Positions 11,143 to 21,049 of a stretch of 64,000 nucleotides of DNA are shown in pieces. The notes beneath the pieces were generated by a model. It saw only the letters and a list, made by a program, of their open reading frames with translations. It searched no databases and was not told the DNA's origin. This DNA is from Agriotes lineatus (taxonomy: Eukaryota > Arthropoda > Insecta > Coleoptera > Elateridae). The stretch spans positions 1-64,000 of the forward strand of contig CALNHX010003288.1 in the NCBI GenBank assembly GCA_940337035.1, read 5' to 3'. Each line of letters starts with the position of its first letter. Within the stretch, counting starts at the first letter, position 1. The position numbers and the translations under genes were made by a program.

Positions 11143-11347
11143 CAGGGTGTCTCAAAAGAATAGAACATGAACTGGTATTAGATTTCTTATATCATAGTAA
11201 CCCATTAAACCTAATATACCTTAGTACAAAGTCTCTCCAGTAAGAAGCTATAGGGCCTCGAAGTTCAATTTTTATTTCTTATTTTGATGTTAATTTCCAC
11301 AAATGTAAAGATATAGATTTTAACTTTGGTACACATACTTACCATTA
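11143..11347 (+). repeat. TACAGGGTG-ended dispersed repeat, partial copy
   Basis: Begins TTACAGGGTGTCTCAAAAGA and contains CCTAATATACCTTAGTACAA followed by AGTCTCTCCAGTAAGAAG. The minus strand of about 31985-32253 carries the same blocks in the same order. This copy is cut off at 11347 by the next element. Confidence 0.75.
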
Positions 11348-11349
11348 TA

Positions 11350-12199
11350 CCGGGTGTCAACGAATTTATTAGACAAGTCATATCTTCTAGAGTATTAGGT
11401 GTATTAAAATGTGATTTGGTACAGGTAAATGGTATAGGGAGGGGAGAATTTTCGCGTATTTTTCACTTTTCGGTCACTTCCGGTTTCACCGGAAATGGCT
11501 CCGATTCCGAATTGTTAAATGGAACACCCTGTATATTTTTGCATATTTGGATTTCAGAGACAATTTTGCATCAGAATGTGACATTTTAAAAAGTTTTTAA
11601 GCCTACTTGATTTTTTTAGAGGCAGTTTTAATATGGCATCTAGGTGGCCATGATCAGACGCAAACTAATCTAAAGACCTCAGGTGATGTCAGAAAATTAC
11701 AATCGCAAAGTTTGAGTGATTAGTATGATAGATAGGAATAAGACAAGTTGGCAAAAGCACGTTTTCTTGTCTAACTATTTTTGTTCAAATGGCGACCCTT
11801 TTTTGACAAGCACTTTCCGAAAAGAGAATTTTTTGGCGAATCTAACGATACTAATTTATTTGCGATTGGATTAAAAATAAGCTCATAAGTTAAATATTTC
11901 TAAGCAAAATACTAGATAATAATTTATTTACTTTTGTCAAGTGTGCCATGGATAAGTTTTTAAAATGTCACATGCTGATCCAAAATTGTCTCAGAAATCC
12001 AAATATGCAAAAATATACAGGGTGTTCTATTTAAAAATTCGAAACGGAAGCCATTTCCGGTGAAACCGGAAGTGACCAGAAAGTGAAAAATATGCGAAAA
12101 CTTTCCACTCCCTATACCATTTACCTATACCAAATATCATTTTGATACACCTAATACTCTAGAAGTTATGACTTGTCTAATAAATTCGTTGACACCCGG
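11350..12199. mobile_element. Foldback MITE of Tc1/mariner type, ~265-bp inverted repeats
   Basis: Left end CCGGGTGTCAACGAATTTAT and right end its inverted match, flanked by TA at 11348-11349 and 12200-12201. The arms (11350-11615 and about 11940-12199) pair closely. Each arm contains an internal ACACCCTGTATA motif, itself the terminal sequence of other elements here. The loop has no transposase. Confidence 0.9.
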
Positions 12200-12260
12200 T
12201 ATAGTGCACTAATAGAAACAATTTAGCAAACTAGACTTGACTGTAAGAGGCACTTTACCT

Positions 12261-12513
12261 AGTAGGAGGGAATTAGAAATATGAAACCTCTCCCATAAAT
12301 TGTGTTACTGGTTTTAAGTTGTATATAATTTGGGAAAAATGTCTTTGCTAAGGCAAGTGCTGTTAAAGCAAATGTTTAATAAAACCCTTTAAAGCTTCAG
12401 GCTCGTTTTACGGAATTCATGGACCAGACTAGAGCGGTATGCAAAAATATCAGTATTGAAATTCACGATTTGCTCAAATGGGGAAGGTTTCATATTTCTA
12501 ATTCCCTCCTACT
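12261..12513. mobile_element. Small MITE with 29-bp inverted repeats
   Basis: AGTAGGAGGGAATTAGAAAT extending to GAAACCT at 12261-12289 is perfectly repeated in inverse at 12485-12513. Non-coding interior of ~195 bp. No clear target duplication. Confidence 0.82.
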
Positions 12514-12515
12514 GT

Positions 12516-12892
12516 TATTTAGCTACAGTTTGATCAAATCATAAATTGAAATATTGACACTTCACCTATACTTAAAACCATTTTTATCTCTAGCTTTGGT
12601 ATCTGTCACATTTTTTGAAATTTTAGGTTATTATCTGAAAGGGAATTAAAAGGTGAAATCTTGGTGCATAAACGTAAAAGCAACCTTTTACATTAAATAG
12701 CTGTCAAAGTTTTAGGTTGACATTAAAACGCACAATTAACAAGTAGCCATAATAACAGAAACACTGGTTAGAGATTGTAATCTGGCAAACAACAATTTTA
12801 AATCAATTGATGATTTTGGTAACATAGAATGCTTTCGTGAACATAAAAGAAAGAATTACTATGTCAACTGAAAATTGTTCAGACAATTAACT
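12516..12892. other. No recognisable gene
   Basis: AT-rich; nothing supportable. Confidence 0.4.
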
Positions 12893-13165
12893 ATACAGGG
12901 AGTTTATTATAACGAGCAATGTGTAAATGCGTTTACTTTAAAATGCAATATGGAAACGTTACTGATTAGTAAAAACATAATATATTCTACGGAGGAAGGA
13001 ATTCTGTTGATCAAATGGTATAAAGACTTCAGTTTATAGCAAGTATGTGGGTTATTACATGCCCTGTTGTTCTTTCTGATGCGTCTTTTTCAATAAAAAT
13101 TCGGTTCATATATTGCATTTTAAAACAAACGCATTTACACATGGCGTGGCGTACTCTTAGAAACC
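12893..13165. mobile_element. Degraded MITE with imperfect inverted ends
   Basis: Outer TACAGGGAGTTTATTATAAC and inner GTGTAAATGCGTTTACTTTA are mirrored at 13098-13165 (ATTTTAAAACAAACGCATTT followed by ACACATG). The inner block is the better preserved. Confidence 0.6.
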
Positions 13166-13555
13166 AATAGTAAAAATCCTTCCTTTTACAGTGATCTTAT
13201 AGTTAGCCAAAAATTTTATTTTGAATGATTCAGCATTTGTCAAAAATTTAAAATAATTACAAATTCTACAAAAACCGTACAAAATAGAGCATTACTTCAA
13301 GGTACAATTTTTTTCTAAAATTTTAAGCTTAATTCAAAAATATAATAATATACTGCGTGTTCTATTTAAAATAGGAGTTAATAAAAAAACAGAAAAGAAA
13401 ACAAAAGAAACTCATTTTAGAAGTATTCAACTAGAAAACCATCATTCTCACATCAATACATTAAAATTTTAGCAAAAATGTAAAGTTTGAACAAAATTAA
13501 TAGAGCCGTTTTTAAAAAAATCGAACAAAAATGAGAAATTACAAGTAGAACAGGG
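13166..13555. other. No recognisable gene
   Basis: A-rich sequence with a fragment (ATACTGCGTGTTCTATTTAA) resembling the MITE at 11350-12199; otherwise nothing. Confidence 0.4.
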
Positions 13556-14066
13556 ACAGCTTCCCCACTCCTTTTTATTTGATTCGCGGTTTTATTCGCG
13601 GATTTCGCGGTTTTAATTGTAATTGACCTAATTAAATTGATCTAATTAAATGACCCAATTAATTTCGCAAATTGACCTAATTAATTTTGATATGTGCTAC
13701 TGATTAAATTACGCATTAGCTACTGATTAAATTACGCGGCGGCCATTTTTAATTTGCTTCTGGAGTTACGAGGCGGCCATTTTCAATTTCGCGCGAATAT
13801 TTGAATTTGAAACTGGTAAATCTCCCTCTCACAAACTATTTGTTCAAAAATATAAATTAGAAGAATGGAATTGTGTAGCCTGTAGTGTTTAAAGAATAAT
13901 ATAATTTTTTAAAAACTGATTTTGTAGGTGGTTTTTATGGAATTAATTCTTTTATTTTTATAGTTTGAGCGACGCAAATGAATGTATTATCGAGATTCTC
14001 ATTGTCCCACCCTACTATATAGCTGTAAATTTCCGCTCCAGTTCTTGGTCAATTAATTTAATCGTT

Positions 14067-14258
14067 TTAGTATTTATTTATTACATTTTTTATAAAAACT
14101 GACGAAAGTTTGAAAGCTATATGAATATCGGGGCGCCTAATTTGTTTTTGTACAATTTGAAACCTTGAAATGCAGGCTTTAACTTGATTGTTAGCACAGA
14201 CAAAGGAATTTGCTATGATATCACCGATTCTGCAGGAAATCAGCTTGTCTGCGCTCAT
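14067..14258 (-). CDS. 63-aa ORF in the left arm of the palindrome (unknown)
   Basis: I do not recognise this protein. It begins MSADKLISCRIGDIIANSFV and ends SVFIKNVINKY. Its mirror copy at 15479-15670 has the same length, start and stop, with about nine substitutions and no indel. Whether it is translated is unknown; it could simply be non-coding DNA that has stayed open in both arms. Confidence 0.3.
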   Translation of the reverse strand: MSADKLISCRIGDIIANSFVCANNQVKACISRFQIVQKQIRRPDIHIAFKLSSVFIKNVINKY

Positions 14259-14617
14259 AGTTTACGTAAAGTGGAAATTTCCTATTTCACTCGCTCTTAT
14301 TGACTGCTGTAACTTTATCTCTTGCACTCGTTCAAAATGTCTGCAATTTTAATATGATTGAAGGTATTTCGTCATTCCTTCCTTTAATTTAGTCTGTCTC
14401 TCTTGCACCCATTGGGTTTTGATTGTCTCGTCGTCGTCGTTCTATCTCAGTCGTACTCATTGACTGTTGTAACTTTATCTCTTGCACTCGCTCAAAATGT
14501 CTGTAGTTTTAATATGATTGAAGGTATTTCGTCATTCCTTCAAAGTATTTAAAAATATATATTAGACGTGTTTTAAAAAATGTATTTAATTTAAAAAAAG
14601 CTTTTTGCGCCGGCCCC

Positions 14618-14712
14618 AAGTCGGGTTTGAACCCTAGTTGTCACGAGATTGTCATGTTTGGCTTTTATTTTATAAGTAAAGCGTCTTAGTTACTTTGAAG
14701 CACCCCTTTTAT
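14618..14712 (-). repeat. tRNA-like module in the left arm
   Basis: The minus strand has GTAACTAAGACGCTTTACTT and then CTAGGGTTCAAACCC, a near-perfect pol III B box. Mirrored at 15247-15352. Confidence 0.45.
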
Positions 14713-15246
14713 AAAATACACCAGTCAAATTTAAAATAAATCGCTAGGTTTTGGCGAGGGTTGGCATCGAAATGACAATTTAATAATAATTTTCAAAGTA
14801 CATTACTCTAACTTGTTGCAATTTTAGTAAGCTTTGAATAAAAACAGCACCTTCATTGAAAAATCTTCTGCAACAAGCATTTCGATAAACAAAATTTCAG
14901 TTACGTAGGCTTACTGTTCATTTTTATTACGAAAATTAACTTAAAATTGAACAAAAATCGCGCAATTACAAATCATCTCACATAAATTTTTACAAAAATC
15001 GACCTCATGTCACATAAATTATACAAAAATTGACATAAACATGAACAATAAGCCTACGTTACTTAAATTTTGTTTATCGAAATGCTTGTGGCAGAAGATT
15101 TTTCAATGAAAGTGCTGTTTTTATTCAAAGCTTACTAAAATTGCAAGATGTTAAAGTAATGTACTTGGAAAATTATTATTAAATTGTCATTTCGATGCCG
15201 ACCCTCGCCAAAACCTAGCGATTTATTTTAAATTTGACTGGTGTAT

Positions 15247-15352
15247 TTTATAAAAGGTGTGCTTCAAAGTAACTAAGACGCTTTACTTATAAAATAAAAG
15301 CCAAACATGACAATCTCGTGACAACTAGGGTTCAAACCCGACTTGGGGTCGC
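15247..15352 (+). repeat. tRNA-like module in the right arm
   Basis: Plus-strand copy of the module at 14618-14712: AGTAACTAAGACGCTTTACT followed by CTAGGGTTCAAACCCGACTT. Confidence 0.45.
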
Positions 15353-15478
15353 GCAAAAACTTTTTTTTTAAAATACGTCTAATATATATTTTTAAATACT
15401 TTTGAACGAGTGCAAGAGATAAAGTTACAGCAGTCAATAAGAGCGAGTGAGATAGGAAATTTCCACTTTACGTAAACT

Positions 15479-15670
15479 ATGAGCACATACAAGCTGACCC
15501 CCTGCAGAATCGGTGATAGCATAGCAAATTCCTTTGTCTGTGCTAACAATCAAGTTAAAGCCTACCTTTCAAGGTTTCAAATTGTACAAAAACAAATTAG
15601 GCACCCCGATATTCATATAGCTTTCAAACTTTCGTCGGTTTTTATAAAAAATTTAATAAATAAATACTAA
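15479..15670 (+). CDS. 63-aa ORF in the right arm of the palindrome (unknown)
   Basis: Mirror of the frame at 14067-14258; begins MSTYKLTPCRIGDSIANSFV. Central residues are nearly identical between the copies (FVCANNQVKA, SRFQIVQKQIR, PDIHIAFKLSSVFIKN). Function unknown. Confidence 0.3.
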   Translation: MSTYKLTPCRIGDSIANSFVCANNQVKAYLSRFQIVQKQIRHPDIHIAFKLSSVFIKNLINKY

Positions 15671-15965
15671 AACGATTAAATTAATTGAACAAACACTCGA
15701 TCGGAAATTTCCAGCTATATAGTAGGGTGGGGCAATGAGAATCTCGATAATACATTCATGTGCGTCGCTCAAATTATAAAAATAAAAGAATTAACTCCAT
15801 AAAAACCACCTACAAAATCAGTTTTTAAAAATTATATCATCCTTTAAACACTATAGGCTACACAATTCCATTCTTATAATTTATATATTTGAAAAAATAG
15901 TTTGTTTTAAAATCTGGAAGTATGACGCCAGAGCCGTGAAGTAGCTTTACGATAACCACATTAAA

Positions 15966-16062
15966 ATTTGCAGCGCCGCCGTGGTCTCGAGCCACTAACG
16001 GTTGCAGGTAATTTGTGAACACGGACGTAGAGCGTTCAAATCCGAACTAGCCAGAGAGTTTT
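15966..16062 (+). repeat. tRNA-like module, right arm only
   Basis: GTGGTCTCGAGCCACTAACG, then GAGCGTTCAAATCCGAACTA (B-box-like). Counterpart of the module at 9490-9578 in copy A; missing from the left arm. Confidence 0.5.
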
Positions 16063-16661
16063 TTAAATTAAACATTCGTTCTGTGAATGTAAGAGAAAAA
16101 CAATTAGTACAAGAGAGGGAGTTTTACCAGTTTCAAATTCAAATATTTGGCAAAAATTTAAATTAAAAGGGCAGCCGCGAGAAGTGCGCACGCAGAAAAC
16201 AAAGATGGCCGACATCCGGGAAGTTTAAATTCAAAAAATTAAACTTAGAAAAAAATCTGAAAAATGTCAAATTCAAATATTCGCGAAAAATTGAAAATTG
16301 CCGCCGCGTAACTCCAGAAGCAAATTAAAAATGGCCGCCGCGTAATTTAATCAGAAGCTAATGCGTAATTTAATCAGTAGCACATATCAAAATTAATTAG
16401 GCCAATCCGCGAAATTAATTGGGTCATTTAATTAGATCTATTTAATTAGGTCGATTACAATTAAAACCGCGAAATCCGCGAATAAAACCGCGAATTAAAC
16501 CGCGAATCCGCGAATCAAATAAAACGGAGTGGGGGAAACACCTACTTCCGGTTATGCGATTTTCTTCAAAAGCTTGCTGTCTTATCTACATAGTATACAA
16601 AACTTATATATGACGTTTCAACGCCATACCTCTTTTCGTTTTTGAGATATTCTGTTTACAG

Positions 16662-16697
16662 ATACACACACACACACAGACAGACAGACAGACAGAC
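16662..16697. repeat. (CA)n(GACA)n microsatellite
   Basis: ACACACACACACACAGACAG continuing as GACA units. Confidence 0.9.
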
Positions 16698-16837
16698 CAT
16701 TGAACAAAAACATGTTTTTTGGGTTGAGGGGACTCTTAAACGTGAAGATCTGTTGAAAACTCAATTTCTAATTTTTGGGGTGAATCCAATACTTCCTTTA
16801 TCGTAAAAAGAAGTCATAAAACAGTAGTTCAATGGAA

Positions 16838-17095
16838 AACTATTAACAGTAAACTGTGAAAAATCTAAATACATACCTTTTGCAAATTATAAAGTTACAT
16901 TACCACCACACACGCAGTTAACTTTATCAGATCTTGAAGATGTTACGGTTCATATTCAACAAGCAGGCAATATAAAATATCTTGGTATAAATATAGGCGG
17001 TCACCTAAGATGGAATGTACATATTAACAACTTAAGCAAAAAACTAAGAACTATGCAGTACAGGTTTAAAAAACTTTTTTGATAAAACTAAGCCC
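16838..17095 (+). pseudogene. LINE reverse transcriptase fragment (thumb region)
   Basis: The plus strand reads LTVNCEKSKYIPFANYK near the start, then IKYLGINIGGHLRWNVHINN and LSKKLRTMQYRFKK. These are the post-YADD LN..K(T/S)KY and YLG motifs of Jockey/CR1-type LINEs. The catalytic domain is absent upstream; downstream frames to about 17350 look like decayed C-terminal tail. Confidence 0.75.
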
Positions 17096-17099
17096 ACTA

Positions 17100-17555
17100 T
17101 AACTTCAACATTTTTGAAGTCATATTTTTTGCGGTAGGCTACTGCTTTGCAGTAAAATTATTTAAAAACTATGAAAATAATTGATTTAACGGGTCGGTAT
17201 ATCAACCAAAATTTTAAATTGATCAGAAAATGACTAAGAAAGATACAAGGGTGTGAAGGTGAGAAGTTCAACACGCTGCATATCAAACCAATTCACGAAG
17301 AAAACCACAGTATCTTGAGTTATTCTGTGGGTAGTACGAAATTAAACGCATTTCTTTTGAAAGAATTTAAAACTATGTACGAGTTAAAACATAATACTGA
17401 CATTTTATTACAGTATATACAATTTACTTACGAAATATAGAGTCTTTCAGCAGCTAGTGATACCAATTACTTCATAAAGATACTGCAGTTGCTGCCAAAT
17501 TATTAATATCGGAAGGATTGCAAGTTTGCGGTAGCTCGTGTAAGAAGTGTTGCAG
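17100..17555. other. Probable decayed LINE tail; no gene
   Basis: Multiple stops in every frame; nothing else recognisable. Confidence 0.35.
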
Positions 17556-17559
17556 CAAC

Positions 17560-17815
17560 TACTAGTGGTAACCCAAGTCGGTTTGTACACCAAGTCGGTG
17601 GTATTTTAGTTCGGTGACATACCATATATTTGTTACAAACTTTAAAGTTTGGTAGTAAACCAAGTCGGTGGTAGTTCCTGCTGGATCTAAATCCACATCG
17701 GTTGTAATCCAAGTCGGCGGTAAACCAAATCGGTAGTAGTTCATGTTGGTACTCAATTAACGTCGGATCCAAATTCACATCGGTGGCAATACAGATCGGT
17801 GGTAGTATTAGTCTA
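17560..17815. repeat. Degenerate tandem repeat of CCAAGTCGGTGGTA-like units
   Basis: About ten imperfect copies, irregularly spaced (CCAAGTCGGTTTGT, CCAAGTCGGTGGTA, CCAAGTCGGCGGTA, CACATCGGTGGCAA and similar). Open frames here on the minus strand are by-products. Confidence 0.65.
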
Positions 17816-17829
17816 CCAATTCAACTACT

Positions 17830-18337
17830 TAGATGCATTAACTTATTTAAAATGCCTATAAAATAATTTTTTATTTGCACGTTAAATATTTTGTGTTAGA
17901 AAAGTTATTTTAAAATAAAATGTTGCTTGTTGCAATACTCTTTGTGAAGATTGAATATAATTCGAGAGCACTCACGTAGATGGTTGACAGCTAATATTTT
18001 TTTATTTTCTATTAAAATATATTTCACTCAACAATATTCAGTTCACTATAACGTCTATTATATTTTTATTAAACAAAATCAGAGCGTATTGAATCTCATA
18101 CAAAGTGAATAAAATACGACAATAATACGATGAATTGACCTATACGACACATGGTTTTACGACGAATTGACCTACCACGAATTGGGTTTCAACTAATTAG
18201 TTTACGACGAATTACGGGTGGCCCCTGAAACATGGCTAAACTTAAATACATTAGATAAGCTTGTACGAGGACCGATTAAAGTTCTGCTGATCTCATTAGG
18301 CCATGGAAAAACAACTGTCATAATTGTCAAAGATTGG
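17830..18337. other. No gene; short motif repeats near 18120-18220
   Basis: ACGA(C/T)GAATTGACC-like motifs recur three to four times between 18120 and 18215. The segment ends at the Harbinger insertion site. Confidence 0.4.
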
Positions 18338-18340
18338 TAA

Positions 18341-18400
18341 GGCTGCGGTTATAGTAGATGCGTATTCGGACGAATAATAATTCTGACGAATCCGTCAGAA
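18341..18400 (+). repeat. Left terminal inverted repeat of the Harbinger element (60 bp)
   Basis: Perfect inverse of 21050-21109. It contains an internal partial palindrome (TTCTGACGAATCCGTCAGAA), a plausible transposase/MADF binding site by analogy with other Harbingers. Confidence 0.95.
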
Positions 18401-18553
18401 CAATCAAACAATGGAAATGTTATCAGCGTGGTTATAGTGCAGGTGCACTGTTCGTGAGATAACGCACGAATTCGTCACAACAAGTTGGTCGTTCAAACGA
18501 GTTTGATTTTATATACGAATTCGTGCGAATTATTAGGTGGTTTATTATTAAAA

Positions 18554-20554
18554 ATGGATATAGAAAAATTAATTACCCTTGTATTTGAAAATAAATGTTT
18601 ATGGGACATGAAAGACAAAACTTATCACAACAGAGACGTATCTCGTAGAAAGTGGGAAAAAATCAGCCAAGAATTGGAAGCTAATGGTAAGTACCTATAA
18701 TTTATTCAATCACTTATACAAAATAGAAATTAATATTAATGTCGAATATAATATGTACATTGTATGTCGCTACTTAAAAATATTATATTGCAATTGTATC
18801 TCACCGGCAGGACTGACAAAATAATTTTTAAAGGTTTCTCGCACTTCCCTCGCTGGTTGTCCATAATGATTATATCGTCTGGTAACAGGCACTGTATTAT
18901 CTTTAGTATTATTATGTTCAAGTGATGTCGGAATACCTTCTTTATCAATAAGAATGTTATGTAGTAGACACACACACTTTACTAGTATATCGACGTTTTC
19001 TGGATTAATTTGTAATTCAGTTTTTAAACATCTCCACTTAGCAACCAAGATTCCAAATGCGCATTCAATACAACGTCGTGCTCTGGAAAGTCTGTAGTTA
19101 AAAACCAGCTCCTCGTCTGTACAATTATGTCGAGAATATGGTTTTAATAAATACGATTTTAATGGATATGCATCATCCCCTAGCAAGACAAATGGAACTA
19201 ATATATCTGTTGATGGAATATAATTATCATTTGGCATATTGAAAGTGCGTGTTTCCAGACATTTGTAAACATTTGACACTGAAAATATTCCTCCGTCACT
19301 TTGCTTGCCATAAGCACCAACATCGATAGTAATGAATTTATACTTTGCGTCAGCTATACCTTGCAATACAATCGAAAAGTATTGCTTATAATTGTAATAT
19401 GCCGTTCCCGAATTCTCTGGGCATTTAATTCGAATATGTTTTCCGTCTATACACCCAACACAATTAGGAAAATTCCACTTGCTAAAGAAATCCGTTGCAA
19501 TCGCTTGTAACTGATCTGTAGACGATGGAGGCATGTGTTTGTCATGGAATACATTCCATATTACAAGACAAGTCTCGTAAACTATTTGTCGTATAGTAGT
19601 ATGCGCAATTCTATATGAAAAACTAAGTGCTCGAAACGACATCCCAGTAGAAAGAAACCTGAAATAAAAATAATTTTGTGAGTTCTACTTCAGTTATCTA
19701 TATTAACAAGTATTTAATTTTCATTTACAGTCGAAACTGTTAAAAATAAATGGAGAGGTTTGCGAGACACGTTTCGCAAAGAATTACACAAACTTCCAAA
19801 GAGAAAATCTGGCGATGGAGGAGGCCCTCTTAAAAGAACGTCATGGCCTTATTTTGCAAGTATGATGTTTTTAAGAGATCAATTTTTGCCCCGGAATTTA
19901 CAGAGCAGTATTCCGGAGCCTCTTGAAAGTGACTCCAGCAGAGTAGACGTTACTGTAGAAGATTACGAAGATACGCCCGAACATGCAACAAATCCCGATT
20001 TGGAGGAATTAAATAATTCGGAAATAACCGAATCCGAACCACCGATACAGACAACATCCGAAAATGTTATGGCTCCTCCAGCTAAACGTACAAAAAAAAG
20101 AAACGTTCTTGAGAAGCTTTTAGACATCGAACAAACTAAGCTAGCCGAATATAAACGAAAAATAGATGTTTTGAATACAGGTAACAATGAAGAGGATGCT
20201 GATTATCATTTTCTCATGAGCTTGTTGCCAGCTCTCCGCAAGATTCCAGATGAGAGGAAAATGTTTGTGAGAACACGATTGCAACAAGTATTTTGTGACG
20301 AACAAACGTTTGGTCAGCATGCTTCCAATTCAGGACTACAACAGAAAACAAACTGCAGTACCCTGTCCTCAATCCCACAGCAGGTACTTTACACTAACCC
20401 TTCTTCAAGTAATTCAACACAACACACTTGGGAAAGTCTGTCTACCTCGCCTACGGATATAACAACTCCACCATCCCAGGATATCACCAATAGGACTACA
20501 TATGACCTCACTAGTTTGACTTCGTATTTTTCTACACACGATCCTCGTAACTGA
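18554..20554 (+). CDS. MADF-BESS DNA-binding protein of the Harbinger element (2 exons)
   Basis: Exons 18554-18686 and 19731-20554, intron 18687-19730. The donor AATG|GTAAGT and acceptor TTTCATTTACAG|TC splice within the MADF domain and keep it continuous (44 codons plus one base, then 19731 onward), giving 318 residues. MADF covers about residues 1-90: LITLVFENKCLWDMKDKTYH, RRKWEKISQEL, then VKNKWRGLRDTFRKELHK and SWPYFASMMFLRDQF. A basic stretch PPAKRTKKRN lies near 158. A BESS motif (DADYHFLMSLLPALRKIPDE) lies near 200-235, then a Ser/Thr-rich tail. In Harbingers the second protein binds DNA and recruits the transposase; Drosophila DPLG/DPM proteins are a domesticated MADF example. AATAAA at 20632-20637. 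Oddity: its intron contains the transposase's second exon. Confidence 0.92.
18701..18706 (-). promoter_or_regulatory. Polyadenylation signal for the transposase gene
   Basis: AATAAA on the minus strand, 64 bases past the transposase stop and inside the intron of the plus-strand gene, just after its splice donor. Confidence 0.6.
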
Positions 20555-20978
20555 CAATCTTATTTTACTGCATTTTCGTTTGTTTCTTTTATGCAATAAG
20601 TATGTAAAATTGAATACTTTGTAGTTAGCGTAATAAAGTTTGTACTTCAGTTTTTGATACTAAACATTAAAATACTTATAAACGATGTTCTTACCTTAAT
20701 GTAAGCGCAAGTCTTTCTTCTGGCGAAATACATGTACGAAAATTTGATTGCTTATGGATTTTTGCTTCGATTCCATTAAGTATGTAGAAGAATGTTTCTG
20801 GTAACATTCTGAAATACTCTGAAAACTTATTTGGTTGGCTCAATAATTCCTGAAATAGCGTGTGATATTCCCCATTCGTTTCTCTTGAAGCAAACACCTT
20901 ATTCGTGCATTCACTTCTTTCACTCAAAAGTAATATTTTTAGCAAAGGACTTTCCAGAAAGTAATCGTCAACATCCAT
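18770..20978 (-). CDS. Harbinger DDE transposase (2 exons)
   Basis: Exons 20978-20695 and 19658-18770 on the minus strand, intron 20694-19659 (donor TTAAG|GTAAGA, acceptor TTTATTTCAG|GTTTC). The join restores the family block LALTLR-FLSTGMSFRALS. I start at the ATG beginning MDVDDYF because upstream codons run into the terminal repeat. Total 390 residues, normal for HARBI1-like proteins. Catalytic triad visible: CVGCIDGKHIRI (Asp), GAYGKQSDGGIFSVS (Asp) and RARRCIECAFGILVAKWRCL (Glu). No stop or frameshift. It would cut at the terminal repeats and insert at TWA, in the nucleus, probably with the MADF partner. Its intron contains the MADF gene's second exon on the opposite strand. Confidence 0.95.
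20632..20637 (+). promoter_or_regulatory. Polyadenylation signal for the MADF gene
   Basis: AATAAA 77 bases after the MADF stop, inside the transposase intron and upstream (in plus coordinates) of the transposase exon 1/intron boundary. Confidence 0.6.
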
Positions 20979-21049
20979 TTTGTGACCTACAACTACTGAT
21001 CCTTTGTCAGAATATGTATTCACTGTAACCACACATTTCGGAAGAACAA

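Larger units (their letters stand above)
13560..16537. mobile_element. 3-kb palindromic foldback element (TTCGCGG family copies B and C)
   Basis: Left arm about 13560-14921 and right arm about 15041-16537 are inverted copies around a ~119-bp spacer. Termini read TTCCCCACTCC(T/G)TTTTATTTG on each side. Unlike many foldbacks, unique-looking sequence pairs across almost the whole length. Length differences come from a ~245-bp tandem duplication in the left arm (14300-14545) and ~200-bp and ~130-bp blocks kept only in the right arm (15906-16120, 16145-16275); copy A at 9.0-9.6 kb also has the latter, so the left arm probably lost them. I see no target duplication, no long coding region and no recognised superfamily signature. 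Confidence 0.85.

Noticed and set aside
14618..15352. Functional tRNA genes
   Set aside because: Only B-box-like parts are convincing; no complete cloverleaf with a 7-bp acceptor stem could be drawn.
17503..17778. 91- and 64-residue frames on the minus strand
   Set aside because: They follow the degenerate CCAAGTCGGTGGTA repeat and have no family resemblance.
17500..17830. Possible CRISPR-like array
   Set aside because: Motif spacing is irregular and units are diverged; the genome is clearly eukaryotic.
20414..20596. Minus-strand frames overlapping the MADF second exon
   Set aside because: They lie in the transposase intron and mirror MADF coding sequence; no domain.
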